Source: Triatoma infestans (taxonomy: Eukaryota; Arthropoda; Insecta; Hemiptera; Reduviidae). From it: a stretch of 64,000 nucleotides of DNA. Positions within the stretch are counted from its first letter, which is position 1. Every line of letters starts with the position of its first letter. Shown in pieces: positions 20,429 through 32,100 of this stretch. The stretch is taken from assembly GCA_011037195.1 (NCBI GenBank), contig JAAEAF010004313.1:1-64000 (forward strand), written 5' to 3'. The translations under genes were made by a program, and so were the position numbers. The notes beneath the pieces were generated by a model, which ran no database searches, was not told where the DNA came from, and saw only the letters and a list, made by a program, of their open reading frames with translations.

Positions 20429-20582
20429 TATGCAGTATATGGCAACTAAATACAACAAGAATGCAACTGATAGAGCAGCGCAGCAAGGATTATTAGATGA
20501 TTGCAACAAGTTATCTAAAATGGAAGGTTTCTCACAACAAAATGTGGCCCCCTCAAACAAACAGAACCAGATTGGTTCGTGA
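20429..20582 (+). other. Exon-like ORF of unknown identity
   Basis: A T-rich tract and CAG (20426-20428) look like an acceptor. The frame from ATG at 20430 (second ATG at 20439) reads MATKYNKNATDRAAQQGLLD and continues to TGA at 20580-20582. Composition is protein-like and unlike the AT-rich flanks. No match recognised and no clear donor, so it would be a terminal exon or a single small exon. Confidence 0.3.
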
Positions 20583-22160
20583 GTTTTTTCCAAGGTGACA
20601 TTGCACCAACTTAGATTTTACATGCACTGGATTGTACCAAATTTAAAAACTGCATAACTTCTTGGATGATTTCCAGCTCCACAACATCTTTTTTAATGAT
20701 TCAAAATTCTATGAAATTTAGTAGAAATATCCTGAAATTAAACTAAATTCTCTAAATTTTAGCACAAAAACTTGCGAATTGTTACAGTAGTTCAGAAGTT
20801 ATATGAAGCCGTGGAGTTGCACCAAACTTACATCTCACAGGCACTGGGCTACTGCAGACACTTTCAAGACCAGTTGGCGCTTACAGCTAACTTGTCGCCC
20901 TCCTCGTTCTCCTTAAATGCCTCTACTCAGCACCTAGCCTAGTGTGTACGGTATTGTGATTGACCAGGGGACTCCACAACATCTTCCGGCATTCACCAAC
21001 AATCTTTGGATCTGAGCAGCCTGCCTTCAAAGTCTATAGTGCGGCCGGACTGTCAGAGAAGATTGCAATTCTTTTTTCCACACCCTGTGCCTTTATTTTT
21101 AAGGAATTGAGCAAGATTTCAGTTGTCGGAGTGGCGTCAGTGGGACCAGTAATGCCAGACATGTCTGTGAGCCTTTCGGACCTTACCTAACATTTTCCGT
21201 CTGCCTAACAAGAAATGCGTTTTGGCTCGTATCATACCAACTTTGATTGGATAGTGAATTCATGTATCTGGCAAGTAATAGTTGAAGTAATTACATAGTC
21301 CAGAAGAGAGCGCCATAGTATTTAATAAAGCCAACATTTGAAATTTAACGCCCTCAAATTCGTCAAAACTGTGGTAGTCGTTTCTGAGAAAATTCCAAAA
21401 AAAACAAACTTGGATACTGCATTGTAGCGCCTCTGAAGAAGAAATAGAAGAACTATAAATTGCGCTGATGTTGCAATTTAGAGGAAAATTTGATTAGGTA
21501 AATTTTGGGAGGGCATAAAAATGTCAAAAATTTAATTATATAAGATTTTTTTTTATTAATTTCTTTCACTTTTTTCTTTTTTTAAAATTTAATTTGAAAC
21601 AAACAGTTTTATTTTAGAAAAAATACCCTAAACTGTCGGCGGGTAACTACATACTTATTTTTTATTTTTTTAATTCAGTAACCCGTCAGCGACGGATTTC
21701 ACAGCTAATTTTTGTTTACAATAGAACCTAGTATTTATTTTCAAAAAAAATAAATAAATAAAAATTTAAAACTATTAAAAATCTAAGGACTTTGATTTAA
21801 TAATTCTGTGACTTAATAAGTAAGAGTCCATTTTGTTTTGGTTTTTCTCAAAAATTTACTTTTTGCAAAATTGAATTTTTTTTTAATTTTCTTTTTTAAA
21901 TTTAAATATTTATTTATTTTTGACAATAATTTTTCTTAAAGAGAATTTTTAATTTTTTTTTTTTTTTACATTGTGACACGATTATCACTAAATTCCGTCA
22001 TTGGCTAAGTAAAGCACACATAGTTGCGTGGTAAATGCATTTGGGTAGCGGGATAGTAAAGGGATGATGGTTGGACCCCTGCAGTGGACTAGGGTTTCAG
22101 TGTTTATAGGCCTAAGAACCGACTAGGACACACTGTTAGCTAAACGAGGCAAGTTTCTTT
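20583..22160. other. Intergenic, nothing recognised
   Basis: Includes a 300-base stretch of balanced composition at 20870-21190 with a short open frame, then AT-rich sequence with long T runs (21540-21980). Confidence 0.4.
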
Positions 22161-22299
22161 TCAACTGGGAAAATTCATTCACAAAAGAATTAAGAGGAGA
22201 AATTTTGATACTATGTTGGGAGGCTGTGTTGGCGTGAAAGGGTAGATACAGAGAATATCCTGGGAAATTCTTTTTCTACAGCTCGGAAAGTATTAACCA

Positions 22300-23540
22300 A
22301 AATTCATTTCAATGGGATTGGGAGTGTAGAAGAAAACCAACCTCTGCGTGCCCCTCCAGAAAACTAAGGCCAAACATAGACGCTTCTGTGGCGGGGGTGT
22401 GACTCAGGAAAATCTCTCTTAAGTATGCAAACCACTTTGGAGCAAAAATAGAGGCAGCGTATGCTAAAAAAATCTTATCGGGGATTGGGAGCATTTGTTG
22501 ACCTGCTTTCACACAATCAGAGCCTTCGCTGTAATACTCAGAAGACATCGAAACGATTGCCACTGGAAGGAAGATGCGAGACATTACACGATTATCGGTC
22601 AAGTTGAGAGCGGGTCTTGGTGGTTTGATGTAAACTGAAGATCTGGACGTTTGCCTCCGTATTGCATTAGAAGACTATCTCTCAGGGTAATTAGTTGGTG
22701 GCTTGACATTTAGACAACCATAACTTGAAGTATTCAAGGCAAGAATCGCAGTGGTTGGTTGAACTTCTTGCATCTCCGTTAAAGAGTACATTCAGTGTGT
22801 CAGACCAGGATACCAAACATCTTGTCGTGATAATAGCCATGAAGTAAGACTATGTCTTAAAAGAAGTAATGATTATCGGGAGTGTACAAAGATTAGTTTG
22901 TCTTAGCACTTTATCTTGTACTGAGCCTCTCGAAGTCTTACTGCATTTAAGCTGAGCTTACCAGGGAACTCATGCGCTTATTAGGGGCAAAATCCCATAA
23001 GATGGTATCGGACTTGATGCTGGCCATGCACACACATCGTATGTTCCGATCCATATTTTCAGGTAGTATTTCCGAACGTAATACCAGATAGAACAGAATG
23101 AACCCGAAAATCATTTATCTATAAACCGAATGATACAATAGTCTAAGGGATCTAAGAGGAACAAATTTATAGCCATAAGCCTAAAACTTTAAAACTTATT
23201 TTTTGGGTAGACTTAGGCAAATACACAGCCTTCCATGCGGAGATTGTGGCTATTGTAACTTGAGCTAAGGAGATCCTAAAAACACAATCCCAATAAAAGG
23301 AGGATATTATATACTCAGACTGGTGCCTCTAGCGAGGTGGGCAACTGTAACAAACTCATTCTATCATGGCATCCAGGAGGCTATGCAAGGATATGTGGGT
23401 AATTAGGAAGCGGAGACGAATGGCCCCTCTTTCCAGAAAAGGTCAAACAGAGAATTTTTTTGAGTCTGGAGGACTTTTAAGAGTTACGGGGTGGGCCTGT
23501 TGTTGACCTGGGTGGAAGGCCACTTTTAGGTTTAGAAAAC
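22300..23540 (+). pseudogene. Decayed non-LTR retrotransposon (RT end and RNase H)
   Basis: Plus-strand reading shows ISLKYANHFGAKIEAAYAKK, like the reverse transcriptase C-terminus of R1/jockey elements. Near 23230 AFHAEIVAIVT, a stop codon, then AKEIL resembles the RNase H core. Stops and frame changes occur throughout. Confidence 0.45.
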
Positions 23541-24480
23541 ATATGAGTCTGTTTGGGTTCTGCCTCCTGAGTAAAAGATAACGTACCATGTCCCTCTGTT
23601 ATTGCATGAAGAACAAGATTCCTTTGCCTCAGAAGAGAGGCAGCCTGCAGTGAATCACTGTTTGGCTATTCCCAACTGATTCTTTTATATAATGGTGATT
23701 GTGGGCCAGGCCACTCAGACCTCACAACAGAATACTGGACAGGGAAAAATAACCTTGGCCATTAAGGAGAAGGATATTAAGCCGCCTCCAGGCACACTCT
23801 CAACCCAGAACAGCCTCCTCGCACCCAGTGTTTCTGCAGGAACCCTTTTTGGAGGAGCTCAAGGGAAAAATCAAAAGCGAAGGTACAATTTTAGCCCTGG
23901 ATGACGGATTTAGTGATACAGATCGACTAATAAGAAATAATTAATATTCAAATAACAAACATATAACATGTAACAGAATAATTGATATAACATTTGTTAT
24001 AAAATCAAATATTGCTAACAATAGGCCTCAAAATTTTGCTATTTTTAAAAAATAATGCACACATTGCAAAAAACCAGTAGCTCTCTAAAATAAAGAACTT
24101 TTTTTATTTATTTACTGAAAAAAGAAAATACAATTTTTGTATTTAAATTTTTCAATTTAAGAGTTGACTTTTTTTTTTTTTAATCTTCTTTCTTAGTTCA
24201 TCGTGTTCGCAAAAATGTTTTTTTTTGTTCCAAATTTATCTTTGTTCACTTCATCTGAAACAATAAATAGTATGTTTTAAAATATCTGGTATGCAACACT
24301 TCCTATTAACTGTAATGATCTCAATTTGATAGTAAAATTTGTTTTAGGGCTTCCATAAAACAGGTAGTAGGGGTTATATATGTGTACCTGGGGGTGTGAC
24401 TTGTACGGCAGCGCCCTCTGTCTCAACAAACAAAGCTTGTGATGGTGGTTTAAGTTTAAACCTGACAGGTTCCTAAGAAC
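23541..24480. other. Intergenic, unrecognised
   Basis: A 70-codon plus-strand frame at 23692-23904 (MVIVGQATQTSQQNTGQGKI...) is not recognised. AT-rich DNA follows. Confidence 0.35.
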
Positions 24481-24900
24481 CTCCTTAAATGAATTTTTCC
24501 AAAATTGCTACTAATAAAAATGATTGGTTTATATCTGTGCTGTAAGTATTCCTAGTTTAAAGGAAACTTTTAGCCGTTTTCCAGATAATTAAAAAAAAAA
24601 AAAATCAAAAATCTAGTCTCCGTAAAGTCGCACACCCGGTTAATAAATTTTCTTAAAATCCGGTATTCTAGCAATAAATTTATTATTTTTTCATATTCTA
24701 CAGATGGCAGAACTGAAGAAGTACTTTTAGAGGAAAGCTTAATGTTGCTGATCCCCTCAGACCCCCCCAAAACAACTTTTCAGGAAAAAATGCTTCAAAT
24801 AAAAGTGATAGGCATTTATATGTTTAGATAGATACAAAGTTATAAGAAAATCTTTGTAACCATTTAAGGGGAAAATTAACGGAAAACTGTAAAGTGGCGA
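24480..24900 (-). repeat. Family A copy, minus strand
   Basis: GTGATAGGCATTTATATG, AAAATCCGGTATTC and AAGTCGCACACCCGG are reverse-complement family A marks. Confidence 0.45.
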
Positions 24901-25460
24901 TATGGCCGACGCTCTGGCAAAGAAAGGCGCTGCATCCCCACTCTTGGGGCCTGAATCACCTGTTTCTCTTAGGGGAACTTAAGAAAGAGGAGAAGGTGAG
25001 GAGGTCGCAACGCTGAAACTGCCTCCCAGGCTGAGACAGGAAAGATCTGCTTGGGAAATTACAACCCAAAAAGATCGAAGGCATGCATTAAGTATGAGTA
25101 AGTACAAACTCCGCATTCTTACGGGTTTTCTCATGGGGCACTGTACACTCAGAGAACACCTGACGAAGCTGAGCTTGGAGATTATAGCAAATGCAGAATC
25201 TGCGGAGAGACGGAGGAAACTCCAATACATCTCCTCACGGACTGCGAAGCTGTCACCCAGAGAAACTTTAGGAGCCTGGATAGTTACCCAGAAAGATGAG
25301 GAGAATATATATTCTCTAGAGCCCTCCAGAATATTGAGATTCCTAAGGAGCCTACAAGTGGTGGGAGGTGCTTGAGGGGGTACGGTTGGCCAGCCAACGA
25401 CATCCAAGTGGCATGGCACATAAACCGTGAAGATCGCAGTGCGGTGTGCCCTTCTGCCCC
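24895..25460 (+). pseudogene. Non-LTR retrotransposon 3' end, frame-broken
   Basis: MADALAKKGAASPLLGPES at 24901 is the end of an RNase H domain. Then LRILTGF, GHCTLREHL and, across frames, CRICGE...TPIHLL and SLEPSRILRFLRSL follow. The 3' tail is AAACCGTGAAGATCGCAGTG. Same family as 17250-17620. Confidence 0.65.
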
Positions 25461-25760
25461 CCCAAAGTGGAACCTGCGGTTGATGAATTTTGGCCCAAAC
25501 TTTTATGTCAGATGCGGTACATATAACTAAGGGGGATGCCAAGTTTCAGCTTCCTCCTACTTTTTTGTTTTTGAGATATTTTGTAGGCTAACATTTTCTT
25601 CGTACTCGGGTGACCTCAAAACATGTATTTCCGATGAAAACTCAATTTCGAAAATCTGACACGTTCGCAATAAGAGAAGGAGAAATCACTCTATGAGTTG
25701 CCAACCTCCGGTAGAACTGTGAGGTCACCTCATCACCTACAAAAATAAATCTTCGATTTT
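25440..25760 (-). repeat. Family A fragment, minus strand
   Basis: Contains TTTTTTGTTTTTGAGATATT, CGGGTGACCTCAAAAC and TATTTCCGATGAAAACTC, the reversed 5' part of family A. Confidence 0.5.
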
Positions 25761-25969
25761 TGCCAGGATGTTGATATTTTGCGGAGTTCTGGGGGAACAG
25801 CAATGTTAAACTGCTTGCCTTTAAAGTACCACTTTAGTACAAAATACGGTTCTACCACCTATATATTGTAAAACCAGAATATAAAGTTCGGACATCCTGC
25901 GATTTTTTTGTCACAAACATTTCCGCCAACGTTCCTTACTGATCACCAAAGCCTCCAGCCTAGACTTAC

Positions 25970-26133
25970 CTAGCCTTATATCGGGCTAATTTTAATGTAA
26001 TTTTTCCAGTCTGTGTTTTCAAAATCAAGGCTGCTGCATCGTCCGCCATACTGGATATATCAGTACCATTCACTGATAGAATTCGATCACCTCTTGTAAG
26101 TCGGCCGTCCAGGCTAGCTACACTTCCGGTTAA
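25970..26133 (-). CDS. Multi-PDZ gene exon 16 of window, possibly the last
   Basis: Encodes [40 protein letters not shown] and [13 protein letters not shown], completing the fifth PDZ domain. It then either splices at GTAAGT (25964-25969, phase 2) or reads on through AGG to TAA at 25966-25968. In vertebrate MPDZ the protein continues with two more PDZ domains. I find no further PDZ exon to the left. Confidence 0.85.
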
Positions 26134-29100
26134 CTGCAACAAATGGCATGCAATAGATTATTGTTGAATAATCTTAGACATTATTTTGAAATTCAAAGCA
26201 TTTAGGAAGATAGGTATTAAGGGACACAATAAAGAGATAATGAAGTGCGGCACTAATGAAGCGGCCCTAATTTAGCCCCACAAATCTATCTCCTCAGAGA
26301 CTCCTCATGTATCCCTGACTAGGATATCCTTGGAGCAAGATAGCTCCTGTCCATTGGCTCCTGTCCTTGTCCTAGACGTGAAAACGCATGAATTCGGTAT
26401 GAATTAAGGCCAGGATTAGGTCTGAAGGCCCTATCTAGGCAGAGTGTTGGAAGTGTAGGATACACTAGGACCACGAAGCGTGAGTCTCTCTGTAAGGCAG
26501 GTCTCACTGGAACTATCCTTCAGTTGGTTAGGAAATACAGTTTTGTACAAAAAGCGAAACCGGTGCCTGTGGTCACTTGGCCTTGGCTTCACAAGGCAAG
26601 TTACCGTCCCTACCACGGGGGAGGCGGACCTCTACTTATCCGTCTAGTCCCTGTAGTACTTGCAGCAAACTCCACAAGTCTTTGAAATGTTTGGCACTTT
26701 AGTCAGTTCTTTACAGTCTCCCGGCCAGTCCTCTTCTCTTCTTTAAAAGCTTGAATTCCATATGGATTCTTGCCTTGTCGAGGAGAGGACACCGGAAGAG
26801 AACGTAGTGCACGGAGTCTCGTTCATCGCATTCACAATTCGGGGAATCTTTCAATCCCAGAAGCTGAGCAATAGAAGAGAATGGAGTAACGAATCCTCTG
26901 TGAACAAGCCCATTAGGTGGGCTGGAGTGTATGGGCCTCTCTACTAAGTCAGAGTAGAAGTCTACTGGCAGACTGAGAAAAGACTAAAAGACACACTTGT
27001 GGGACGGGACAACCTCGTAGGGATGGGAGGGAGAGTCTGAGCGAGAATAGGCTGCACATCCTAAGGAGATTTGCTCACCGGTAGGGTGGCGGGGGACATG
27101 CAGATTATGAGTGAAAACAGCTGCTGACCCAGAAGAGATTTCGAAGCTACCATTCAAAAGAAGATTTTTTAGAAGCATTCTAAAGTCTCAGTACATACTG
27201 AGTGCAGCAGGAGGAGATATTACCCCTCCCAGGAGGCCTACCCAGACCTGGAAATGATGCTGTAGGTTGAGGAAGTCTCGTCCTGGCCACATTAGGGTGA
27301 CACGCTAGACCTTTCAAGGTCGCAATGAAACTTCTGCGGTTCTTGTCTGAATCCTCCATGTAGCTTGCCCAGATTGAATCATACTCTTACATGAGCATGA
27401 CAAGGAAAAAATGTATTATTTGCTTAAAATATAAAATATTTGCTCACAATATCGGCAATGAAGACGCCCTTGCCGGAAATCAAACCGGCCACACTCAAGC
27501 CCAAACCTTTGCCAGCTTTTCTCATCAGCTCTACCTCAAACGTGGTCATATTTTGTATGTCTTCGGCATTCTGCTCGTGGCGATACACCGTCAGATGTAC
27601 CTAATTTGGATAAATACAATGTATAAACAAAAAATCTGATATAAAACACTCATACGACTTTCTATTACTGCAATTGACACATTTCCTTCAAACTTAGAAC
27701 TTTTACTAAATTTAAGTAGTTTCAATATTACTTGTAAAGCTGGGAAAAACCTAAACTAAGGTCACGTGAGGGGTACTGAAGTGTTACTTTAGAGAAAAGC
27801 AAAAATAAAAAATAAATGTAATTCTAACCTTAGGTGGAGTGTGCCTTAGGGAGGCGATTGCCTTATCATAAGTTATATTTTTGAAATTTTCGCCATTTAA
27901 TTCTAATATTTGATCGCCTGCTCTTAAGCGTCCATCTTTAGCTATAGCTCCACCTGCATAAATCTCATGTACTATTATTGCACCCTGTAAATAGAGAATG
28001 CATATCACAATGTTAATTCAATGTGGCAATTTAATCTTATTTATTAGCCAAGATACTAATAGGATAAGAATCATTATTAAAGATTCATAGGATCCGAAGA
28101 GCGGAGAAGCACACATTAAATGAATCAAAGTTCGATTGTTAAATGAAGGACAGTTCGATTCATATAAATAAAGCTACAGCAGTACAGTTCAAGACAGTTT
28201 ACGACCAACCTAATTTGGTAGTTGGACGTTAAGCCCGCCTGAAAAAAATAGGCATTACTTTTTACTTTTACAGTTTACGACCAGTTTACAACCAGTCAGC
28301 AACCTATCTACTACTTCTCATCACCAGCCAGTCTGTTAACTTTATATTTCTCTCGCTATCTAACTTCTAACTTCACTGTAAAGTATTCTATTCATTAAGC
28401 AGTGTTCAGCATGTCATCCATCCAGTTTATTTCTCTAAAATCCATTCACATTAATTCTCTCGCCTTCTCATATCCATCATAAGCACCAATGGTGCCAATA
28501 ACACCATTGCACAGAGCAAATCAACACAGAGTGTATCAACTAAATGCTGCTCTGTGCAAGTCTTATGTTATCACACTGTTTTGACAAAAACAACCTGACG
28601 ATGGACGTAATACGAAACCGGTCGATGACCACAAACCAGAAGCAGGCTATCATGGAAAATATCTCTGATATAAAGTCGCATTTCCATTTAACCGATTTTC
28701 TTCAAATTTGCAATTCAAACAGTGCTTCTAAATGTTCCAGAATATATTTAGAGGATAAGAATCATTATTTTTATCCAAGCGTAACCACTTTTCTTCAACA
28801 ACACTTCAAATCATATTATACTGAAGTGATACTTCAGAGGAGAGCTTAACGCTGCTCCCCCCCCGAAACTCCAATTACCAAACTTACTTAAGTTTAGTTG
28901 ACTTACCAAAGGTGTATCTGAACCTCCCACTATAGAGATACCTAATCCCAATTTATCCTTATTAATCTCTAGGACAGTTTCATGTCCCGGGCTGATAACC
29001 GTGGACACTGGCTGGCCATCCACTTCCGGTTTCACTTTACCAGACGGTGATGGTGAGAGAGACCCGGCTGCAGGTGTCAGCTCTAAATTAAAAAAACAAA

Positions 29101-32100
29101 ACTAGATAAGTGTTTTTTGATCAAAGGAAAAAGGCAGGCTGTTTACAAACGTTTCTGTGCCAGAAGACAATGCTGTCTTCTAGAAGACAGACAGTAAATC
29201 ATATTTGTTGGTTTTATTTATATAATTTATATCAATGGTTATTTTCACTAATCCTTTATTCGCTTTTATCCCAAATGCCTAATATTTTTGGGTGAAAATT
29301 AAATTTAGTTTTCGAGAAAAATTGAAATTTTGTAACTGAATAAATGGTAAATATTGACTAACTTGGTGTGCCGGTTGTTGAAGATTTGCTGGGAAGTTGA
29401 ATTGACTGATTTTTCAGTGCTGAGTCTTTAGCTATAGGACTAGAGGTGAGTGAAGGTTGAACGTTGGAAGTTTTCTCTTCCTCTTTGGCTTTATTCGGGT
29501 TACAGACAACTAGCGTAACCACGCCTTCCGTTTTCTTCAACAATGCTGCAGCCTGCAAACAAAATAATCGCATTAATTTAGGTGATTTTATCCGTCGGGA
29601 GGACAGTTTCGTACGAGGCCCAACAAACAATTTTCTATAGCAATAATAGCAAATGGATACTTTGATCTAACCCAATCACTTATCTTAAACGGCTTTCTGA
29701 CCTACAAGGAATTTGAATAATACAGCTCCGGGTATCAGGGAAATTATAATTTTGCTCATCAGCTATTGTTACGAGTGTTTGTAGTATTTTAAATGTGGCC
29801 CAACACATTTGTTTTTGTTGCAATGCAGCTCGGATGCCCTAAAACGTTGGAACCTCCCTGCCTTGAAGGAAAGCTGCTGCAATCCACAAACAAACAAACA
29901 AAAAAATTTTTCCGCAAAAAAGTTTCAAATTTTCGCGAGAAACTGGAATGAAGAAAAAATCAGATAAGTCGCACATCCGACCATTTTTTATTTCGGAGCA
30001 CTCTTTCTCAAACACATACACAGTCCATGCGCTAAAAACATTTTTTCATGTACTCAGGGGGCTTCTTCTTTCGTGGCACTACAATCCTGGAACGACCTTG
30101 TTCAACCATTCTCTTCCATTCCAAAGAGACTCGCCTCCATCTACTTAAGTCCCGGCTCCTAATATCCATCTAACCACCTTTCTTCCTTGTCCCTCTCGGG
30201 TCCAAGCAATTTCTTAGGGACTCTAGATTTCTCTCTTACCATGTGCCCCAACCATTTCAACCTCCCTCTTTTTATCTAACCCACTAAATCCTTGCTCCTG
30301 GTACAGTTCCCCTTAATTCTTCATTTTTCCTTATCCTGTACCGATCTTCCTCTCTATTGGGCCAAAACTTTTTTGGGACAATCATTTTCTCCCAAACAGT
30401 CAGCATTCGTTCATTTTTCACGGTTTAATTAATTTAAAAAAATTGTACACGTTCGCATTGGAAAAGCTTATGAAAAATATGGAGAAAAGTTTATACTTAC
30501 CGTATCATAGTTGGAGCCAAGCAAACTATCTCGGTTTACTGACAGGATCATATCGCCCACAGTCAGTCCTGCCTGTAAAACATTAAGAAATTTCACAATT
30601 CTAATTTTCTAGAAATCTGAAATGTTTACTAAATGATTAGTTATAATGGTGGCGGGGTTATATTTGTGTTGTTGTGGTGGTTGGTTCCGCAGAGTCCGAA
30701 ACCGGTCAATGACCATAAAATGAAGCCGGCTACCACGGAAAATGTCTCTGATATATTTGTGTACCCGAGAGCGGCCACCGTACTCAACCCTTTGTATAGC
30801 TTTGTAACAGCAGTTTAAATTTCATCTTAAATGACTCGCAACAATTTTCTTAATTGTCGCTTTCAAGTTTTGTTGGGGGTTGACAGTGTTAAAGAGAAAA
30901 TAAAGGGGCGGGTGTTGGTGTAGTGGTTATGAGCATGGACTTCTAAGTGGGAGGTCCCCCGTTCGAGTCCCGCGTAAAACTGCTAAATTTTATATTTTCA
31001 AAAATGTTAATAGTAAAGTAGGTGGTTCCGCCCCCGTTCACGACACTTTATTTGGTAGTTGGACGTTAAGCCAGCCTGAAAAAATTACTTTACTTTCCTG
31101 ATCCTGAACAAAGTCCGCACTTCCGGTTAGTACCATGGTCTACCACATTTATTAGAAGCATTTTATAGAGAAAATTTATTTTTTGGAGGTTCTGAGGGAA
31201 CATAACCGCACAAAAGTATAGGCCTAACAATTTTATTTGAAAATCTTAAATGTTAGGCAGTTTTGTTTCGACAATATTGACGCTCTCTTCTGGACTTCAT
31301 TGTAATCAATTTAACTACTACCTGCCTTGTGTACATGTACTCCCACCACCTCTGTATTTACAATGATTGTATTAACAGCAGTAAGAGAAAGTGGTGTAAG
31401 CGCAAGGATTACTGAAATTACCTGATGGGCAGCGCTGCCTTCTTGGATATCCGAAATGAAGATCCCTTGTCCAACTTCAGCATGTTTCCCTTCGATTATC
31501 ATAATACCTAAACCTTGGCCGGTCTGCAAAAACAAAAGTAATGGTTAAAACTTTGGTAAAATAAATTTAAGATATGATTTGGATGAGATGAGAGTTAATG
31601 ATTAGAGAAGAACTGGAAGGCAAAGCAATGGGACTCAAAATGAACCATCCCCAATGACCCCCATATAACTACCACGCCAAAGAACAATAACAAGCCGGGG
31701 TCTATAACAAAACAAATCCGCCTCAGATTCACAATAATCCGAACAAATCGGCGACAATTATCCTAAGAGGAAAGCAGACTCAGCTCGCTGAGGAACCTGT
31801 TCCAGACATCCTAATCCCAGGAACCCTACTCTCCACACAATCCAAAGGCAATCTATCCTTAAGTTACATGTCTTCAAGTCAGGGATCCAATCAGATGTCC
31901 ATGAGAGGTGTGTGAAAGGCACACTAACATTTCATTATTAACCCTTCCGGACCCCATGAGCATCTTAATGCGTCTCCATGAGCATCTGCTCGGGGACATT
32001 CTTCCCTTCTTGATTATTTTCCCATTTAGTACTTAAGGGCTCTGTTTTAAGATCCGCTCCCACCAATTGTAGGCATACGAGTCCCTCATGTAAGAATGGA

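Noticed and set aside
16126..20582. Splice from GTAAAG at 16126 to the exon-like ORF at 20429 as an alternative DOT1L end
   Set aside because: The phase does not fit the good reading frame of the ORF; only a short unconvincing frame would result.
22309..22602. Minus-strand 97-codon frame
   Set aside because: The plus strand reading has retroelement-like motifs, so this is the antisense shadow.
24979..25542. Minus-strand 187-codon frame
   Set aside because: Antisense to a non-LTR element 3' end whose plus-strand motifs are recognisable.
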